Notes: a model not told the origin generated them from the letters alone. A stretch of DNA of 64,000 bases from Lepas anatifera (GCA_034440635.1 JAOTON010002237.1:186001-250000); one strand, 5' to 3'; positions 10,285 through 22,404 are shown, numbered from the stretch's first letter. Translations and numbers: made by a program.

Positions 10285-13200
10285 CTGGCGGGCGTACGAG
10301 TAGTGCTTGTAGCGATTTAGAATTGTCTCTGAGAGATGTAGAACTCTCTCTCTCTCTCTCTCCCCTCTCACCCTCCCTCTCTCTCCCCCTCTGTTTTGTC
10401 TTTTTCTCTCGGGCAAGCACGTATGTATTTTTGCGTGCGCGTTTACTTATGCATGCGTGAATGCTATCACTTTTGGCGCACACAGGACCGTTGTAAATCC
10501 AGGGCTGCAATCTACGTATTTACAGGCAATGAAATTGTTATATGCAGTAACTGCACTACGCCTCACCTTTGTCTAGCTTGTATTTCATGGAATCGATTGA
10601 GAACCTTTTCCGCCATCTGCATCTGTTCCTCCTGCCTTTTCTTGTCCTCCACTATCTTCTGGTTCTTTTCCTGCAGGTCCTCCGATCGTCGTATCCGCAG
10701 AATGGCCAGCCGTTCCTTGAGCTGAGGTGATATCCAAACATTTCGTTTTTCTCGCGCCCAAACATTCGTTCACTCGCGTTGAACCAAACTCAGTATACAC
10801 AGCATCGCTTTCGACTTAACGGCGATAACACTACTGGAGTTAACCACAATTGACATACCGACCTCGGTCGTAGGAAACGCCTGCTATTTTCTATTCCCTT
10901 TGCTGTTACTCCTTAGCGGAATGGAGTCACTTGAATGCAAGGTGATACGCAATCAAACGTAATGTATGTACAATCGATGGCTTCCGGGAAAGCACACGGG
11001 ATTTGGATTGAATCACGACCAGTGCCCCATTTCATAAAAGGTGTAACATATGCTAGCGGTGTAGAAGTAGACTAATACAGCGTAGGAAGTGAATAATACA
11101 CCACAATGTTGTTTCATATAAACGCAGCATGAAATACCACAACTTGCAAATTTGCGCTGGTCTAAGTTACGCTGCACTGGAAAGCAGCGTAGAATATTCA
11201 CAATCCTTTTTCATAAAGTTGGGAAACATGTGCATTGAATGAATGAATCACTCTTGAAAAGATACTCAACACCATGTAGGAGCGCAACAGTCAATGATAT
11301 AAAGCATGAACAATAATAAATATCCTGGAACGTTTTAAGTCTCAGGTCAATAAAAACAGCTTTAAAGGTTGAAGTAACAGCTCAAAATGCTCACGGGGAA
11401 ATAAAAACGAAACGAATAGCAGCAAATAAATCGGTTAATTGCTTACGATTAATCAATAGAAAATACTCCTTGACTCTTAGACTCGGAAATTACATAAATA
11501 TTTTATATTTAAGCAATGTAATTCCGCCTCGGAATCAAACATAATTCACGCTGAATTCCATTTCTACTCCGCTTTTGTGTGACAGTCACCACTCTTTATG
11601 AAACGTGATTCTGGATACGGTGCAACTTTGTAGATGAGTGTGGTGTAAAATACGTCACTTTCGGTACCTTTTATGAAACCGGGTTCAGGTAAGCAGTAGT
11701 CCGCTGACTATGGGTCGAAAACTGTCGGGCCTCGTGTGTACAGATTCAATTGCACGGGTCTGTATCGCAGTGGCGCAGTTGGTTTAGGCTTTCCCGTTGT
11801 ATATGGGAAGGTCCTTGGATCAAGGCTGACCTCTGACAGACTTTTCCTCGACCGTCTCCTATCCAGGAGATGACAATAAACTGGGTGGTGCTTGCCGCTG
11901 ACCAATCAGCACCCCTATTTTTGGAAGCACGGGCCTTATCAGCATTTAAATAGATCCACCGGTCCGGTGGCGCGCCCCGAGGGCACGGTCTCGCCTCGTG
12001 TCACCGGAGCAGTCCTCTGTTCCGCCGGGCCCGAGAAATCGGAATAGCTCCACCGTCTGGTAGGTTGGGGCACGGGATAGGGAGCTTGCGGACATGATTG
12101 CTTCGCAAGGGGTGACCGATAAAGTGGATATAATGCAAATATGCAAAAAAGGTTCTCAGGTCGGGGACGCAAAAACATATAAGAAAATATGTGCACACAT
12201 CAGCTGGCGTTGGCCCCGTCACCGCAGGTCCAAGATTCTCTTCAAGCGGTAAAATCCCCATCAAAGTTGTTAGAGGGAATCGTTTCTACGCCAATAGATA
12301 GCTCTGCCTGCTGCCCTTTAACACTAAAAGTTCATCACAATGTTTTAGACGAGACTTTTTCAGGGACGGACCAGGATTTAAATTAAGGGGGCGAGGGAGT
12401 GGTGAAGCCTCGGAGGACGGCCAATCCACCATCTGGGGGGTGGCCATTGGTATCACGAGGGGTGCTTTCGTGACACTAATATTGTCTTTGTATTTCGATA
12501 TAGTGAACCTCTGATAGAGAGCGTGCTCTGGTAGTGCTGCAGCGAGGGAACTCACCTTAGAGACGAGTCAAGGATCAATGAGTGCGATTTTTTTGTACTT
12601 TTTGCACTTGTAGGGGACGCAAGCAAAATTCTGGTGGTTCCTCCTGCCGAGCCTTCGAAACGTTTCACAAAGATGACGTAGGAATTTTTCAATTTAGTCT
12701 GTACACAACTTTTCCGTAGTGGCAAAGGGAAAAAAGGAGCACCTCGGTAAGACTAGTAAATGTTAGAAGTCGTGAAATAGGGTACAGAGTTATCAGTAGG
12801 TTTTGAACATTCTTAAACAAATATAAAGCCTATTTGCCAACGTGCTCAAGCTCTGCTTCATAGGAAGCGTGGTTTTACCAGCCCGCTATATTGCATCGTA
12901 GCATATTCTCGTTGCAAAAGGCACCACAACCGCATATCGGGCAGACACACAACCATATATCGGGCGGGCATGAGTGCGCCCTGGGGATCCTGAGTGGTAA
13001 CTGAACAAAGTATGGCACTAATCGATGTCCAAAGCATACACTAAATGAACGCGGGACAATTTTTACCACTGAAAGCTGAGGGCAATCCATGTTGCAGTGA
13101 GGCGATCTAATGCTAAAGAGGCGGCCAATCGTGAAATAGGGGTACCTAACTAAAAAGGAAGAGGAAGCCCAGAGGTAAAAGAGAGTAGTACACGTAAAAG

Positions 13201-16200
13201 TGAGACGCGCCAAGGCTGCAAAAGAGTGGACAATTGTGGAGCAATAACAATTATTCGGGTTTAGCGGCGCAACAACTACCAAGGTTGTATGTATAGCGTC
13301 GCCAACTCTCACCCCGTTGCGAGGTATTTGGGGGACCAGATCAACTTATTCAGAGGCTCTACCGAGACTTGAGCCTGGGAACCGTGGCTCAGAATACAAG
13401 TCCGGTATTCACTGAACCACGCAACCCCTGACAATGTTGGAAAAGGGGCGTGCAGTCATAAACTAGAAAGCGGTCCAAAGTGGATGAGAGCGATACATTG
13501 TGTAGTGGGCCGCTCCGCTTTAGGGCTGTAGATGGGCGGTTAATCATGAAATACCACGAAGCAGAGGGTGGCTGGAGGAGTATGAGGGCGGTCCACGTTG
13601 AAGTGGGGTGCCCTAAAGCTGCACAAGAGCGACCAATGGTGGAGAAGCGGTTCATGTTGCAGTGGGGCACTCTAAGGCTGAAAAGGGGCGGAAAATCATC
13701 AAAACCGGGCGCCTAACTACAAAGTTGAGGACGGTCGGAAGCAAATGAAGGTGGTCCATGTTGAATTGGGGCGCCCCGGGGCTGTAAAATAGCGGTGAAG
13801 GGTGGAGAAGGAATGCACAGTAATGCACTAGAGAGTGGTCCACATCGCAGTGGGCCGCCCAAGGGCTGAATAGGGGTGGCCAATTGTGAATGGGAGGCTC
13901 TCAACCACAAAATAGGAAGCGGCTGTAGGTGAGTTTAGATAGTCCACCTTGAAGTAGGGTGTCCTAGGGCTGCTGGAAGATCGGTTAATAGTGGATAAGG
14001 GGAGAGCAATCATGTAGAAGAGGGCGGCCAAAAGAAGACGAAGGCGGCCCATGTTGCAGTGGGCGTCCAAGGGCTGAAAAGGACGGCCAAACATGAAATG
14101 TGGGCACCCCACCACAAGGTAGAGGGCGGCCGGGGTGAGTGAGAGCGGCCCACGTTGAAGTGGGGAGCCATAAGGTTGCAAAAGCTCTAAGGCTTTTGCC
14201 GCCCCGGTAGCTCAGTTGTTAGAGCGTTGGGCTCCGGCCCGCTGCTCAGGAACATACAGCCGTTAGCACAGCACGATGATACATTTGGCGTATTTCTAGT
14301 AAGAATACGAGAAGGATATCTATCTACGAGTTGACCGGCACTACAGTAAGGGCTAACCTCTAGCGCCGAGAAGCAGACTCTGTGTCTTGCGCGCAATGCC
14401 CGTGTTTCGAATCATTGAAAGGGCAGCTCGACTACTCGAAATCCAAACGAGAGGCGTGGATTTGAAAACTGTTATTTTTTCATAGATTATTAAGCTTTTA
14501 TCTGTTATCCGACACTATCATGCAAGTGACGAGGAGGTTAGAGAGATTCATGTGTGTTTTTGAACAACACAAAATTAAGAATTACTTAAGAGCCCTCGAG
14601 GAACATATATGAATTTCACAGATTTGGAATCAGCAGGCTCTCAGCTTTCCAGTGATGTAACTTTTGCTCATCGGCGCGCACATTGCCTGCCAATGAACCT
14701 TGGGGTGGAGCTGGCGGTGCCGCATGACCTCAGTATTTGGTGTGTCGTTAAACGTTAAGGTCCCAGACTTGCGATATACAGCCTGGATTATAGCTCATTT
14801 CAGCTCTAAGAACGCACTGCATCCATAATTGACAAAAACAGAAATACGCCAGTTATATTTGGCCGGATATCTCCAGCGCTGGCAACCTTTGCCGAGGATC
14901 AGGAGAGCCGCCGCCTCGCGCGTGTTCGCCTGCGCTCGTCCGACCGGTGCAGCCAGTGGTTACGCCCCGCGGGCACGGTCACGTGGTCGATGCCGTGACC
15001 CTGTACACCGGAGGGTCAGCCCAGGGACTGCGCCTGCCCGGCCCGAATGCTTCGTGAACGTTGTGTGTATAGCTCCATGCTTGCCTTGCCATTTCAAATT
15101 TTGGCACATGAGAAGAAACAAGATAAGTATGACAGCAGATACTGTGGTATTGCCTCGGGTGTGTTAAAGCTCATAGCGCACCGCGTGTAGCTGCAACGAT
15201 GGCCAGCTAATGTTCAAACGACCAAAAGCCAAATGACCGGGGTTTTCTGCCAGCACGGCTATCTGACAACTCCAGTATCTCGGGGTATCTGAATACTCCA
15301 GTAATGTGAAAAGGTAAGGTCAGAATACTCTCTACAGTTTTATTTTGTATTTATTTATTTCAAGAATTTCAAATTAGTTTTATAAGTGCTAAAATACGTT
15401 CTAGATTTTTTATTTATTCGTTTCGAGGAGTTCCAACCAGCTTCTTATAGTTCAAGAGGCTAGTGAGAAGGCTAAACCAATGTTCACACCATACTATCTC
15501 TTTAAATGTGGTGGCTATTGGCGTTCCTTAAATTCGGGCGAGAAAATCTGCGGCCTGCCCGTCTCTGCTCCATTCGACGTCATAGTCACTGCATAGTGGA
15601 GCTCGAGAAATGTGCGTTTGAAACTGAAACTGACACCGTAAAGAGCGGTTTCTTAAACTGCTCCAACCTAATCTCAATACTGGGGCTCCACGCCATTAGC
15701 TGGTTGTCGAAATTTGCCGACTGGGGATTCCTGTAGCAGGTGCTCTATTGGCATTGGGGCTCCATACCACATTGAGCGTGTTATCAGCCACTTGGGTCCT
15801 TTTTATTTTCATTGATAAATCCCAAAATTTCCGAAAATGGTTCAGTTGTGTATCGGCCCGAGCAGGAAGGTCACAAGGTTCGCAGTTCAATGCAAATATT
15901 ACAGGGTTTTCTAACGGGTCCAATAGGCCAAATCCGAAAATCTGGTTCCCTACAACCTACTCTGTAGCACTTTGTAGGCACGTACATGAAATACTCTGTA
16001 CCGTGTTCTGCACCCTTTACCTCGCACATTAACCTCTTTCTGTTCTGTGTTCTGCGTCCTTCAGCATGTCCCACAGAAGAACATCTCTGAACTCTGTTCT
16101 GCGCCCTTCAGCGCACCTCGCAGATGGACATCTTTGTACCGTGTTCTGCACCCCTCAGCGTACCTCGCAGATGGACATCTCCGAGAGGAGGCCGTGGCCG

Positions 16201-19200
16201 GCGGTGGACGTCAGGTCCAGCTCCTTGAAGTGCGGTATGCTCATCGACTCCAGCTGCCGGATCTGCTGTATCAGCACCGCTCGCTGCTGCCGTTCCTCCT
16301 CCTTCTGCAGGTACAAAAACAGCTCGTCGGAAATGACGACGCTCTGGCCAAGACGAGCGATTTTGGCCCATCACCTACTGCTGAGGAAAATAATGGAATA
16401 CCTGTTCCGTGTTAGCTCGGTTTTTATGTAAAGCATTGTTGTTTTTACTATGTCAATGAAACTCATATCAGCATCCTAACCACAAATCACTTCATAGAGT
16501 TAATGACATTGTAAAGTATGACATGAGTGAATGGGAAAATCAGTCAGTAAGGTACTCAGTATATTGATTAAGCTAAATCCCAGTCCATGCTTTGATTACA
16601 GCCAGTCCATACTTAATTAATCGATGTGGCTTACTTGTCTCTGAGCCTCTCGAACCAAAGTCTGGATCTCTTCACCGAAACTTCTCGCTGTGAAAAATAA
16701 TTGTCCGAGGCATAAGTTTATCATCAGGTGCTGACAGGCATAAACAAACACATTCGATTGATGACAAACGCATTTGGGGTAGCTAAGGCTGACAGATAAA
16801 GTCCAGCGTGTAAATAACGCACACGTCTCCTAGTTACAGCTGCAAGTGGGTGTAACATGTCTGCTTTATGTGTTCCTCGATCAAGGAGTATTTACCGCTG
16901 CTTTTGTTACATTCGACTTTGTGCTGAATCATTTCGTTCATTTGTTTGGCCAGGCACATCACCCATGGAAGATGAAAATAAACTGACCTGGTCGTGGAAC
17001 GCCCTTTTGAACACAAACTAGCTATGTTCTGTTTTTTTTTTGTAGAATCTTGGGAAACATCTATTACTTTGAGCACTTTAGCGATATATTCGAGAACATT
17101 CGAGAACATAGGAGCAATAAGAAACTACATGGCTTTAAAACCGTTCCTGGATTGGAATCTCACTGCCAAAACACGCGTAACAGATTCACGTTACCTTAGC
17201 ATTCTAGCATTAACTCCATAAATAACGCACACACTAACCGCCCGCGGTGGAGCATGCTCACCCTCCACGGCCTTCTGTTCGGCATGCTCAGCCATGGCCT
17301 GTCGGGAGCGTTCTCGTATGGCGCAGACCTTCTGCCGGATCTGCTCGGCGATGGACTGCTCCTGCTGCCGCAGCTCGGTCCACAGCTGGCGCAGCTCGCG
17401 CTTCTGAAGAGGAGGAGCGAACCGGGCAGCGTCAGGATAGGTGCAGGTGGCTACTATCGAAATTTGTCATCATCATCATCATCATTTTTTATTTGCGTTT
17501 TACATGAAGGCAGGGTGAACGAGAGCAGAAAGATGAAAGCAGGCGAGCGGGCACGACAGAATAAAACAAAAGGGAAGAATGAGCAACAGAACAGAAAGCA
17601 GCTGTGGAAAACTGGAATGTATAGAATAACATGAAGCAGTTGAGTAAATTTCATAATCGGAGCAGTCAGAGCATAAAGCCTGTTAGCGGAACAAAACCAA
17701 AGTGGCAAAATGCCACGGGTTGTAAGAAAGAAAGAAGAAACATATGAGACCGACCAAACACACAAGTCAGGACAAAACATGCAAATACTGAACAATTAAC
17801 CAAAAATCGAGTCAACGCAAAGAAATGAACAAAAGTGAACATAAATACGATGGACAAAACAGCGAAAAACTAAGGTTCAAGTAACAACATAAGGAGAGCT
17901 AAATAATTTGGAAAATATACATCAAATGCCACGGCCCACACATGCATCAGGACTCTAAAGCTAGTAGACAAGGTTGGCCATGAGCCAAATGAACAATAAT
18001 AATAAGATACCTCAACTTTTACTTACAGCCCAATCGGGACCTCAAATTCAATGTAGGTATAGTCCGGCTACAAGCGAGGAAAAATTAAAGGAGCTCATTG
18101 GTTTTGCCATACTAGTAAAAGGCTCCCTTCTTGCCTGAGTTGTGAGCCTAGCACATTTTCTTTCATGGTACAGGAAATTGGGTTTGTACAAAAAATAAGC
18201 AGATATAATTTTCAATTTGCGGGTGATTTATAAATGCTCCAGGGAAACTGCAGCCCAGAGCTTGCAGCAGAGACATGAGACACGAACAAATATACGTGTT
18301 TCAACTGTATGAAATCTAAGTAGAGTGTATTGACCTCTTCTAATGCTTTCTCGCCGATTTTCTTCTTGAGGTCCAGGTCCTGGTCCTTGGAGACAATGGC
18401 GTTCTCCAGGGCGAGGAGGGCGAGCATGCGGCGCTCGGCGCGAGCGGTGGTCTCCCTCTCCTTCAGCTCAATAGATGCCTTGTTGAGAGCTTCCTCGGGA
18501 GTAGCCACGAACTCCAGAGCCGATATCCTGATGAAATATGCGTGCCTTTTGAATATCGGATTAATAAATATGAAGTATTCATAACTTCTATCGCAAGTGA
18601 GGCGAGTGACGTCTTTGAGGAACAGAAACAATAGAGTCGGCTGTGTCCTACGATTTTAGTGCTTAATTCAATCTATCAATCTCAATCTATCAATCTATCA
18701 ATCAATGAATATTCCCAATACCTTACCTCTTACGTTTTATGTAATGACAATATAGAGTTGGTTCTCCCTGGCTGAGGATTAATTTGACTCTGTCTTTAAA
18801 TAAACTGGCTCCGTAGACAATGGGATAAATAAATAAAATGAAATGAAATCAGTTTTATGATTAATCTAAACATAATCCGACTAGTGGGGCAACGATTGCG
18901 AGGCACTCACCTTTTAACCTCAGCATCCTGCTCTGCTTTGCATCTGGCCAGCTCTCTAAATATTTGCGCTGCTGTACGTTTGACTTCTTGCTTCTTCGGA
19001 GGAGGAGGTGGGGGCGGTTTGATAACAGGCTCGCCTGGAGGAGGGATGCCATCGATACCAGGACTGGAGTCTCGACTGCCGGTCTCTCCCAATTGTATCC
19101 CTTGGTCTTGCTCATTGGTGGTGTCTTTCCAGACGTCAGCTTTTCCTTTTTTATCACTGATACTGACCTGTTGGAGACGCAGGTGTAGTTTTTGCACAGT

Positions 19201-19299
19201 TGTTACCCTTGGTGGTGGGCGATTGGATTTGGTGCTTTCTGCCGCTTTGGAGCTGGCTTGTCTTGACTTTTTGGAGCCTTTGTTTCCTGCTTGACTCAT
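9876..19299 (-). CDS. CFAP99: CFAP99-like coiled-coil axonemal protein (7 exons)
   Basis: CFAP99 is a cilia- and flagella-associated coiled-coil protein. Seven minus-strand exons (19299-18911, 18527-18335, 17403-17262, 16687-16635, 16304-16164, 10721-10567, 10284-9876) join with matching phases to 1482 nt (493 residues plus stop). In order: a basic, Pro-rich N-terminus with a run of eight prolines (about residues 97-104), then mostly charged helix with RTAAQIFRELARCKAEQD, LIQQIRQLES, the conserved-looking DLTSTAGHGLLSEMS (about 289-303), and KERLAILRIRRSE. The order helix, then LTSTAGHGLL-EMS, then ERLA-L matches my memory of the C-terminal half of CFAP99, which I could not check by search. 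The globular N-terminal part I recall for vertebrate CFAP99 is missing. It could lie on unrecognised upstream exons: there is an AG acceptor two bases before the chosen ATG. Confidence 0.65.
10341..10394 (+). repeat. CT-rich microsatellite
   Basis: Imperfect (CT)n, within a CFAP99-like intron. Confidence 0.85.
10567..10721 (-). CDS. CFAP99: CFAP99-like exon 6
   Basis: There are 51 codons plus two bases (cacctcag|CTCAAG to CAAAG|GTGAGG). It encodes LKERLAILRIRRSEDLQEKN and a further charged helix. It is separated from exon 5 by a 5.4-kb intron filled with a SINE-like element and a satellite. Confidence 0.68.
11766..12110 (+). mobile_element. SINE-like element, family B, copy 1
   Basis: A tRNA-like head (GGCGCAGTTGGTTTAGGC, then B-box-like GGTCCTTGGATCAAGGC) is followed by a body with aggagatgacaataaa and a GC-rich 3' part containing cgtgtcaccggagcagtc. 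A second copy, homologous along its whole length, lies inverted at 21115-21450. It sits in a CFAP99-like intron. Confidence 0.6.
12870..14190 (+). repeat. ~104-bp satellite array in CFAP99-like intron
   Basis: These are diverged tandem units marked by the anchor gtccacgttgaagtggggcg. Anchors fall near 13589, 13649, 13753, 13836, 13940, 14046 and 14149, mostly 103-106 bp apart with shorter gaps (60 and 83) from deletions. Each unit also carries variants of gggctgaaaaggggcggcca and accacaaaatagagggcggc. The first part (12870-13290) is more decayed. A SINE A copy interrupts it at about 13290-13432. Confidence 0.75.
13290..13432 (-). mobile_element. SINE family A, diverged copy
   Basis: The reverse complement carries a tRNA-like head region (gtggttcagtgaataccgga) and the body tctgaataagttgatctggt. 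It matches 46061-46233 through the tattcagaggctc and gtcgccaactctcaccccgt blocks. Confidence 0.5.
14201..14430 (+). pseudogene. tRNA-like remnant split by ~160 bp
   Basis: GCCCCGGTAGCTCAGTTGTT followed by AGAGCGTTGGGC looks like the acceptor and D arms of a tRNA with an A box. A T-arm-like gtgtttcgaatcattgaaag appears only at 14400-14420. The gap is far too long for a tRNA intron, so this is a broken tRNA or the head of a tRNA-derived repeat. Confidence 0.3.
14431..16163 (-). other. CFAP99-like intron sequence, nothing recognised
   Basis: AT-rich intron DNA between the satellite and exon 5. I see no exon, RNA gene or clear repeat here apart from short TTTATT runs. Confidence 0.5.
16164..16304 (-). 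CDS. CFAP99: CFAP99-like exon 5 (signature segment)
   Basis: There are 47 codons, phase 0 at both ends (ctgcag|AAGGAG to TGCGAG|GTACGC). It encodes KEEERQQRAVLIQQIRQLES and FKELDLTSTAGHGLLSEMS, the segment that most suggested CFAP99. Confidence 0.7.
16635..16687 (-). CDS. CFAP99: CFAP99-like exon 4 (53-nt micro-exon)
   Basis: The acceptor is tttcacag|CG and the donor AGACAA|GTAAGC. It encodes RSFGEEIQTLVREAQRQ after completing a split Ala codon. Both phases agree with the neighbouring exons, which supports this very short exon. Confidence 0.62.
17262..17403 (-). CDS. CFAP99: CFAP99-like exon 3
   Basis: There are 47 codons plus one base (cctcttcag|AAGCGC to GTGGAGG|GTGAGC). It encodes the coiled coil KRELRQLWTELRQQEQSIAE continuing QIRQKVCAIRERSRQ. 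Confidence 0.68.
18335..18527 (-). CDS. CFAP99: CFAP99-like exon 2
   Basis: The exon completes a split Arg codon (AG|G) and encodes ISALEFVATPEEALNKAS followed by a charged helix (KERETTARAERRMLALLAL). It ends GAAGAG|GTCAAT, a weak donor, in phase 0. A later donor-like GTATAT exists but would not fit the next exon's phase. Confidence 0.65.
18911..19299 (-). CDS. CFAP99: CFAP99-like exon 1 (first seen)
   Basis: The ATG is at 19299 and the donor AAAAG|GTGAGT at 18911. It encodes MSQAGNKGSKKSRQ, a basic Ser/Lys-rich start, then PPPGEPVIKPPPPPPPPKK and TAAQIFRELARCKAEQDAEV. Two bases upstream of the ATG is a good acceptor (ttatatcag|TC), so the ATG may sit in an internal exon spliced to a 5' UTR or to more coding exons. 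Confidence 0.65.
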
Positions 19300-20179
19300 G
19301 ACTGATATAAATTCCTTTCACACTATATGTGTAAACTAAACAAAATAAGGTATCTGAGGAAATTGTGTCACTTTGTAAAACTGATTTTATATTGAAATCA
19401 ATAGAGAATTGTTTTTTCCTAATGATGGACAATATCATTACACGCGAGAAGCTCAGGCGTTGTTGCCATGGTGATATCATGTGTGCTGTCTGTTTTTATT
19501 GAGCACTTATCCTATAAGCTTGGAAAAATAAGCCGGGCCAAGCCGGGCTACCGGCAGTGAGTTTCATGTCCTTGATTCCTGCCTCTGTGATGTGCGATTT
19601 TATTTTCATCACGAATAATGTTGTGGTGTGCTAAGCAGAAAGTAAAAAAAAACGGAGAGTGAAGTTTACTTGAAACCAAAACATGCTACTCCCTATTTCA
19701 ATCCCATCTACGAGGCTAAAACGAGGAATTAATAAGAAATTCTTAAGCCCACCCTCTAGAGGTCTAGACCTTCTTATAAGAACCTTCGGAATAAGATTGG
19801 AGTTTGTGAAATGATTATATCTGCGATAGGAGTAACACTATTCCGATAAGCTGTAATCTTATCATTTTTTACGAGTGATTCTTAAGGATGAATTATAAGC
19901 CTTTGTTATTCAATTTAAGCCATTTCAGCCCCCAGGCTAGTTCTTTCCAGGAAAAACTTGACGATTTCGTTTCCTCCTTTCTGCAGAAGTTTTGCTCTAA
20001 GCTAACGAAAGACCCGAAAATGAGAAGATCCCATATGCTGGCGAAATGACGAAGAATCCCACGTTTAAGTTATAGTTCCTGTTTCACCAAGGACAATTTC
20101 TTCGAGTAGACCAGGATTTCTCAGAAGCCGCACTTTCTCATGCCTATGTTTATCTTAAAAGATCTAAAGCCTGTTTTAC

Positions 20180-20224
20180 CTGCACGAAGTTAATCTTCTC
20201 ATCGCCCGGGAAGATGACCGGTCC
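20180..20224 (-). CDS. Candidate exon E1 of an unidentified minus-strand gene
   Basis: A 45-nt minus-strand segment is bounded by ggttacag| and |GTAAAA, phase 0 at both ends. It encodes GPVIFPGDEKINFVQ. It joins in frame after E2 (23251-23325). I do not recognise the family. If spliced to the acceptor at 19301 it would stop at once (TCA TGA), so it is probably not part of the CFAP99-like reading frame. Confidence 0.4.
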
Positions 20225-20812
20225 CTGTAACCGACGCCGCGCGGCGCTACCTCCGCCCGGCTACGCCAGGGCTTCCAGGCTTGGACCAGTCAGTTGCGCG
20301 CGAGGCGCCGCAGGAGGGGGTGTGTGAGGGCGTGTCGTGCGCCTCTTGTGACTGGCGCGTGATTGGTGTGTGACTTTGACTCGAATGGTTCGTCTGATGT
20401 GGTGATTGGCGAGAGAGCCATGATGTGGAAAAAGAGACAGGAGGGGAGGCTGGCTGTCGGTAAGTGTCCTTCGCTTAGTGAATATATCATGGAACTTCAC
20501 CTTGATACGCGCAGGGTGCTCGCGGTCCGTAGCATCAGCATATCTGACACGCTTTCAGGAAAGACGTCCAACTGTGCTCCAGAACCCTACAATTCCTGTA
20601 CAAGTGACGTCACACGGGGCTTGATGTCGCAGCCCCACATTTGTTCGGCGAGCGTTTCAGTGTAGTCTCACATCAGACAGCAGCGCGCTTGGTTTCATGG
20701 CCGAAATACGATCCGGATCTCATTTTGGCTATGAAAATTAAGCCATTTTTCAGCCACATATTCAGGCTGTGTCGAGAGACTGTGATATACATGGGGAAAC
20801 CGGAGCTAGGGG

Positions 20813-20959
20813 CAGTAACGGCGGAACGTCCGAATTTAAGGGGACCATGGGCTTTTCAATCCATTTCTTTCCAACCAACGCCATAGGGTCAGTGTTAAAA
20901 TGTCTAATGTAAGGAGGACACCGTGCCCCGGTGTCCCCCTCCCTGTTCCGTCGCCAGTG
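20813..20959 (+). mobile_element. hAT-type MITE, copy 1 (147 bp)
   Basis: The ends are CAGTAACGGCGGAAC on the left and GTTCCGTCGCCAGTG on the right (imperfect inverted repeats). They are flanked by a perfect 8-bp target duplication gctagggg (20805-20812 and 20960-20967). The interior has gtccgaatttaagggg and the conserved ccaacgccatagggt. It is non-coding. Three more copies are at 41770, 52343 and 63065. Confidence 0.88.
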
Positions 20960-21114
20960 GCTAGGGGACTGCAATATAATTGAACATTGAGCTGTAGCGA
21001 AATATTTGTCGTCTCAAGAGATCGGCGTCCCCAGCATCACCTTGCACCGCATATTGTTCGGACATACACTTACCATACACATTGCTGAGCTGCATCCATT
21101 GTCGGCACTCTTAG

Positions 21115-21450
21115 GAGATGGACAGTGACGGCCGCAGCCTCCCTCTGCCGCGCCCCACCGTACTAAGCGGCGCTGTCCCGACCTGTCCCGATCTCTCTGG
21201 CCCGGCGGAACAGGCGACTGCTCCGGTGACACGCGGCGAGGCCAGGACACCAATTAAAGTCCGCGCTCCTAATAACAAGGGTGCTGGGTGGTCGGTGCAC
21301 GCCCCGAGCCAATGCCACCAGCACTGCCGAGTTTTATTGTCATCTCCTGAGTGTGGGACCGTCGACGAAAAGGGAAAGGCTGATAGAGGTCACCAAGGAC
21401 CTTCCATACGTTGAAAGGATGCTTACACCAATTGCGCCATAACGATTACC
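21115..21450 (-). mobile_element. SINE-like element, family B, copy 2
   Basis: The reverse complement carries the tRNA-like head ggcgcaattggtgtaagc, ggaaggtccttggtgacct, aggagatgacaataaaa and a GC-rich end with cgtgtcaccggagcagtc. It is collinear with 11766-12110 in opposite orientation. Confidence 0.6.
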
Positions 21451-22331
21451 AATTCTTGCAGAGCCAGGGTGTAATTTTGCTTCTATTATTTGGAAGAGGA
21501 AGGTGTTACAACCAAAGTCAAATTCAATGAACACGTATCCAGGTGATATGTTCAAAATGTTCATGACCTGTTTTCTCATCACACAAAAATTATCACTTGA
21601 ATAAAGAAAAGCAAATAAGAGCACCTTTACCAGTCAATTTGACAACTTTTATCAAAGTTTGTTTATCAGATAAAAACACTTAAAATTTCTTGAAACATCT
21701 TTACATTGTCAGCAATAAGGTAGGCAATCCTTTGTAATCCACAAGTGATACCGCATATGAAATTGACCTTAGATTCTTCCAAACTTGGTAACTACAATCC
21801 AGCTTCAGAGAAAAATATTCGTCTCATTCACACAACTCAATCACACCTTGTGTCTGGTAGCCACTTGTGCCGCTGCCGTGCGTGATTGATAGCCAGTGTT
21901 TCAAACTTGGCTGTGGAGTGCCTCCCCTAGCCTGCCGTTGACAGCTGAATCTGTGCCCGAGGCGGAGCAGCATGTATCACCACTCCGACTGTCACGTGAG
22001 TCACGTGCTCCGTTGAAACTTGCAGGGCGACTGTGACTCACAATCTGGTTCTAGCTGCAATTTCCGTCTCATGGCTTGCCGGCGGCAAAGTCTTGTGCAG
22101 GTTGATGGCAAGTGAGATAGCGGAATGATTTCTCGGAAAGAATGTCTCATGTGACTGTGACGCCAGGCATTCTGTATACCAGGCATGAGCTGTACTTTCT
22201 CCAAATTTCCCTTAACCCCTGCACTTATTCTGGTTTTCGCCATCTCCTGCTGTCGTTCCTCCCAAAAGGGCGAGGATTAAAAACACCGAGGAGTCTCGAG
22301 CCTGAATCCTGCATAGGTGTAAATGTCACGC

Positions 22332-22333
<2 letters not shown>

Positions 22334-22401
<68 letters not shown>
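22334..22401 (+). repeat. (TA)n microsatellite
   Basis: About 34 TA units. Confidence 0.97.
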
Positions 22402-22404
<3 letters not shown>

